Assembly: GCA_002298965.1 (NCBI GenBank)
Contig: DBMN01000053.1
Coordinates: 1-6,038 of the forward strand
Length of the DNA stretch: 6,038 bases
Reading direction: 5' to 3'
DNA from: Rhizobiales bacterium UBA697
GTDB taxonomy: Bacteria; Pseudomonadota; Alphaproteobacteria; Rhizobiales; Ancalomicrobiaceae
Position numbers and translations under genes: made by a program. The stretch's first letter is position 1. The number at the start of each line of letters is the position of its first letter. Below are positions 5,508-6,038 of this stretch, piece after piece. The notes below the pieces were generated by a model. It did not search any database. It was not told the origin of the DNA and was given only the letters and a program-made list of their open reading frames with translations.

Positions 5508-5795
5508 TTGTCCGCCATCCGCCTCGTCCGGTTCCCTCTCGCGCTCGTCGGCCTGCTCGCCGTCGGCGGCCTCGTCGCCGCGACGGTGCAGGCGGCCGAG
5601 CCCCGTCCCACCGATTCGTCGAGCCGCCTGCGTCCCAAGACGAAGGTCGAGGCGCCGCTTAAGCCGGTCGGCCGGTCGAACGGTTCGGGCTGGACGCGCT
5701 CGCCCGACGGAAGACTGGTCTTCCAGAACGGCGACACGACCGTCACCGTCTCCGGCGAGGTCACCGCCGGCTTCGCCGCCACGGCGCGTCACTGA
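5508..5795 (+). CDS. Small secreted protein of unknown function (TTG start)
   Basis: A 95-residue precursor with a Sec-type signal peptide: basic MSAIRLVR, hydrophobic core about residues 9-26, and a likely cleavage site after VQA (residue 29). The mature part is about 66 residues. It starts polar and Pro/Lys/Ser-rich and ends in a short beta-like segment, RSPDGRLVFQNGDTTVTVSGEVTAGFA, faintly reminiscent of an outer-membrane beta-strand; this is resemblance only. No cysteine is present, so it is neither a lipoprotein nor disulphide-bonded. The start is TTG at 5508: an in-frame TGA lies four codons upstream (5493-5495), no ATG or GTG precedes the signal peptide, and GAAGGAG sits 7 nt before. 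It follows the DUF1489 gene by 59 bp. I do not recognise the family; the exported location is well supported. Confidence 0.75.
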   Translation: MSAIRLVRFPLALVGLLAVGGLVAATVQAAEPRPTDSSSRLRPKTKVEAPLKPVGRSNGSGWTRSPDGRLVFQNGDTTVTVSGEVTAGFAATARH

Positions 5796-5854
5796 CGCCC
5801 GAGGATCGCCACGATCGGCGGTCACTGTCGCCGCGACCTCACGGAGATCGCCCC

Positions 5855-6038
5855 TTGCCCGCCGTCGCCCTCGTCCGCCTCTCGGCCGTCCTCGCCGTCG
5901 TCTTCGCTGCCGCCCTGCCGGCCCGCGCCGACGAGCCGGCGCCGCGTTCCGAGTTCGAGGTGACGCCGCTGCCGCCGGTCGGATCCGCCCCGGTGCCGGC
6001 GCAGGCGGATGCCGCGGTCGCGGCTCCCGCCGAGGTGC
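5855..6038 (+). CDS. Secreted protein of unknown function, N-terminal fragment (runs off the window)
   Basis: An open frame of 61 codons plus one base, still open at the last base. A Sec-type signal peptide (MPAVALVRLS, then a hydrophobic core to about residue 20) ends in LPARA, with likely cleavage after residue 25. The visible mature part is Pro/Ala/Val-rich: DEPAPRSEFEVTPLPPVG, then APVPAQ and AVAAP. This looks like a flexible linker after export. The start is TTG at 5855, with GGAG (5843-5846) 8 nt upstream. Its N-terminus (M-x-A-I/V-x-LVR) and its VTPLPPVG resemble the previous gene (VEAPLKPVG), and both follow a 59-bp gap. The two may be tandem paralogues, or one may be a decayed copy of the other. 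Function and full length cannot be judged here. Confidence 0.65.
   Translation, partial: MPAVALVRLSAVLAVVFAAALPARADEPAPRSEFEVTPLPPVGSAPVPAQADAAVAAPAEV

Overview
The window is GC-rich, gene-dense chromosomal DNA. It has strong codon bias toward G/C in third positions, TGA/TAG stops and purine-rich Shine-Dalgarno sites. DUF1489 and DUF599 proteins and an acidic ClpP paralogue are found together in Alphaproteobacteria. I therefore infer a Hyphomicrobiales-like alphaproteobacterium, but the genus cannot be read from the sequence. There are no tRNA, rRNA, CRISPR, transposase or phage genes, and it looks like ordinary core chromosome.

Layout, left to right. Positions 1-561 carry the C-terminal half of an isovaleryl-CoA dehydrogenase (leucine breakdown). 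A 121-bp inverted pair of CTCGAG-centred repeats (623-743) separates it from a convergent gene for an unnamed multi-pass membrane protein (751-1698, minus). A divergent promoter region of about 190 bp follows. Next come a ClpP-family serine peptidase with an acidic N-terminus (1889-2512), a strong hairpin terminator plus a second GC palindrome (2536-2584), and an ElyC/YdcF-type DUF218 envelope protein (2604-3407). The last 46 bp of that gene overlap, tail to tail, a DUF599 membrane protein on the minus strand (3362-4111). A second divergent region leads to a glutathione S-transferase (4257-4925) and a DUF1489 protein (5017-5448). Two small secreted-protein genes close the window (5508-5795, and 5855 to the edge). 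Both start with TTG and share features of their leaders. The second is cut off by the window end.

The genes do not form one pathway. Strand switches and terminators break them into short transcription units: ivd (probably the end of a unit), the membrane protein alone, clpP-like alone, elyC-like alone, DUF599 alone, and GST, DUF1489 and the secreted proteins rightward with gaps of 59-91 bp. Several concern the envelope (two multi-pass proteins, the ElyC-like protein, two exported proteins), and two suit stress or quality control (ClpP-like, GST). No intergenic stretch exceeds 300 bp.

I see no convincing new multi-gene system. The most interesting signals are the noncanonical ClpP paralogue, the tandem TTG-started exported genes with a similar leader, the alternative-pairing hairpins between clpP and the elyC-like gene, and the inverted repeat pair after ivd.
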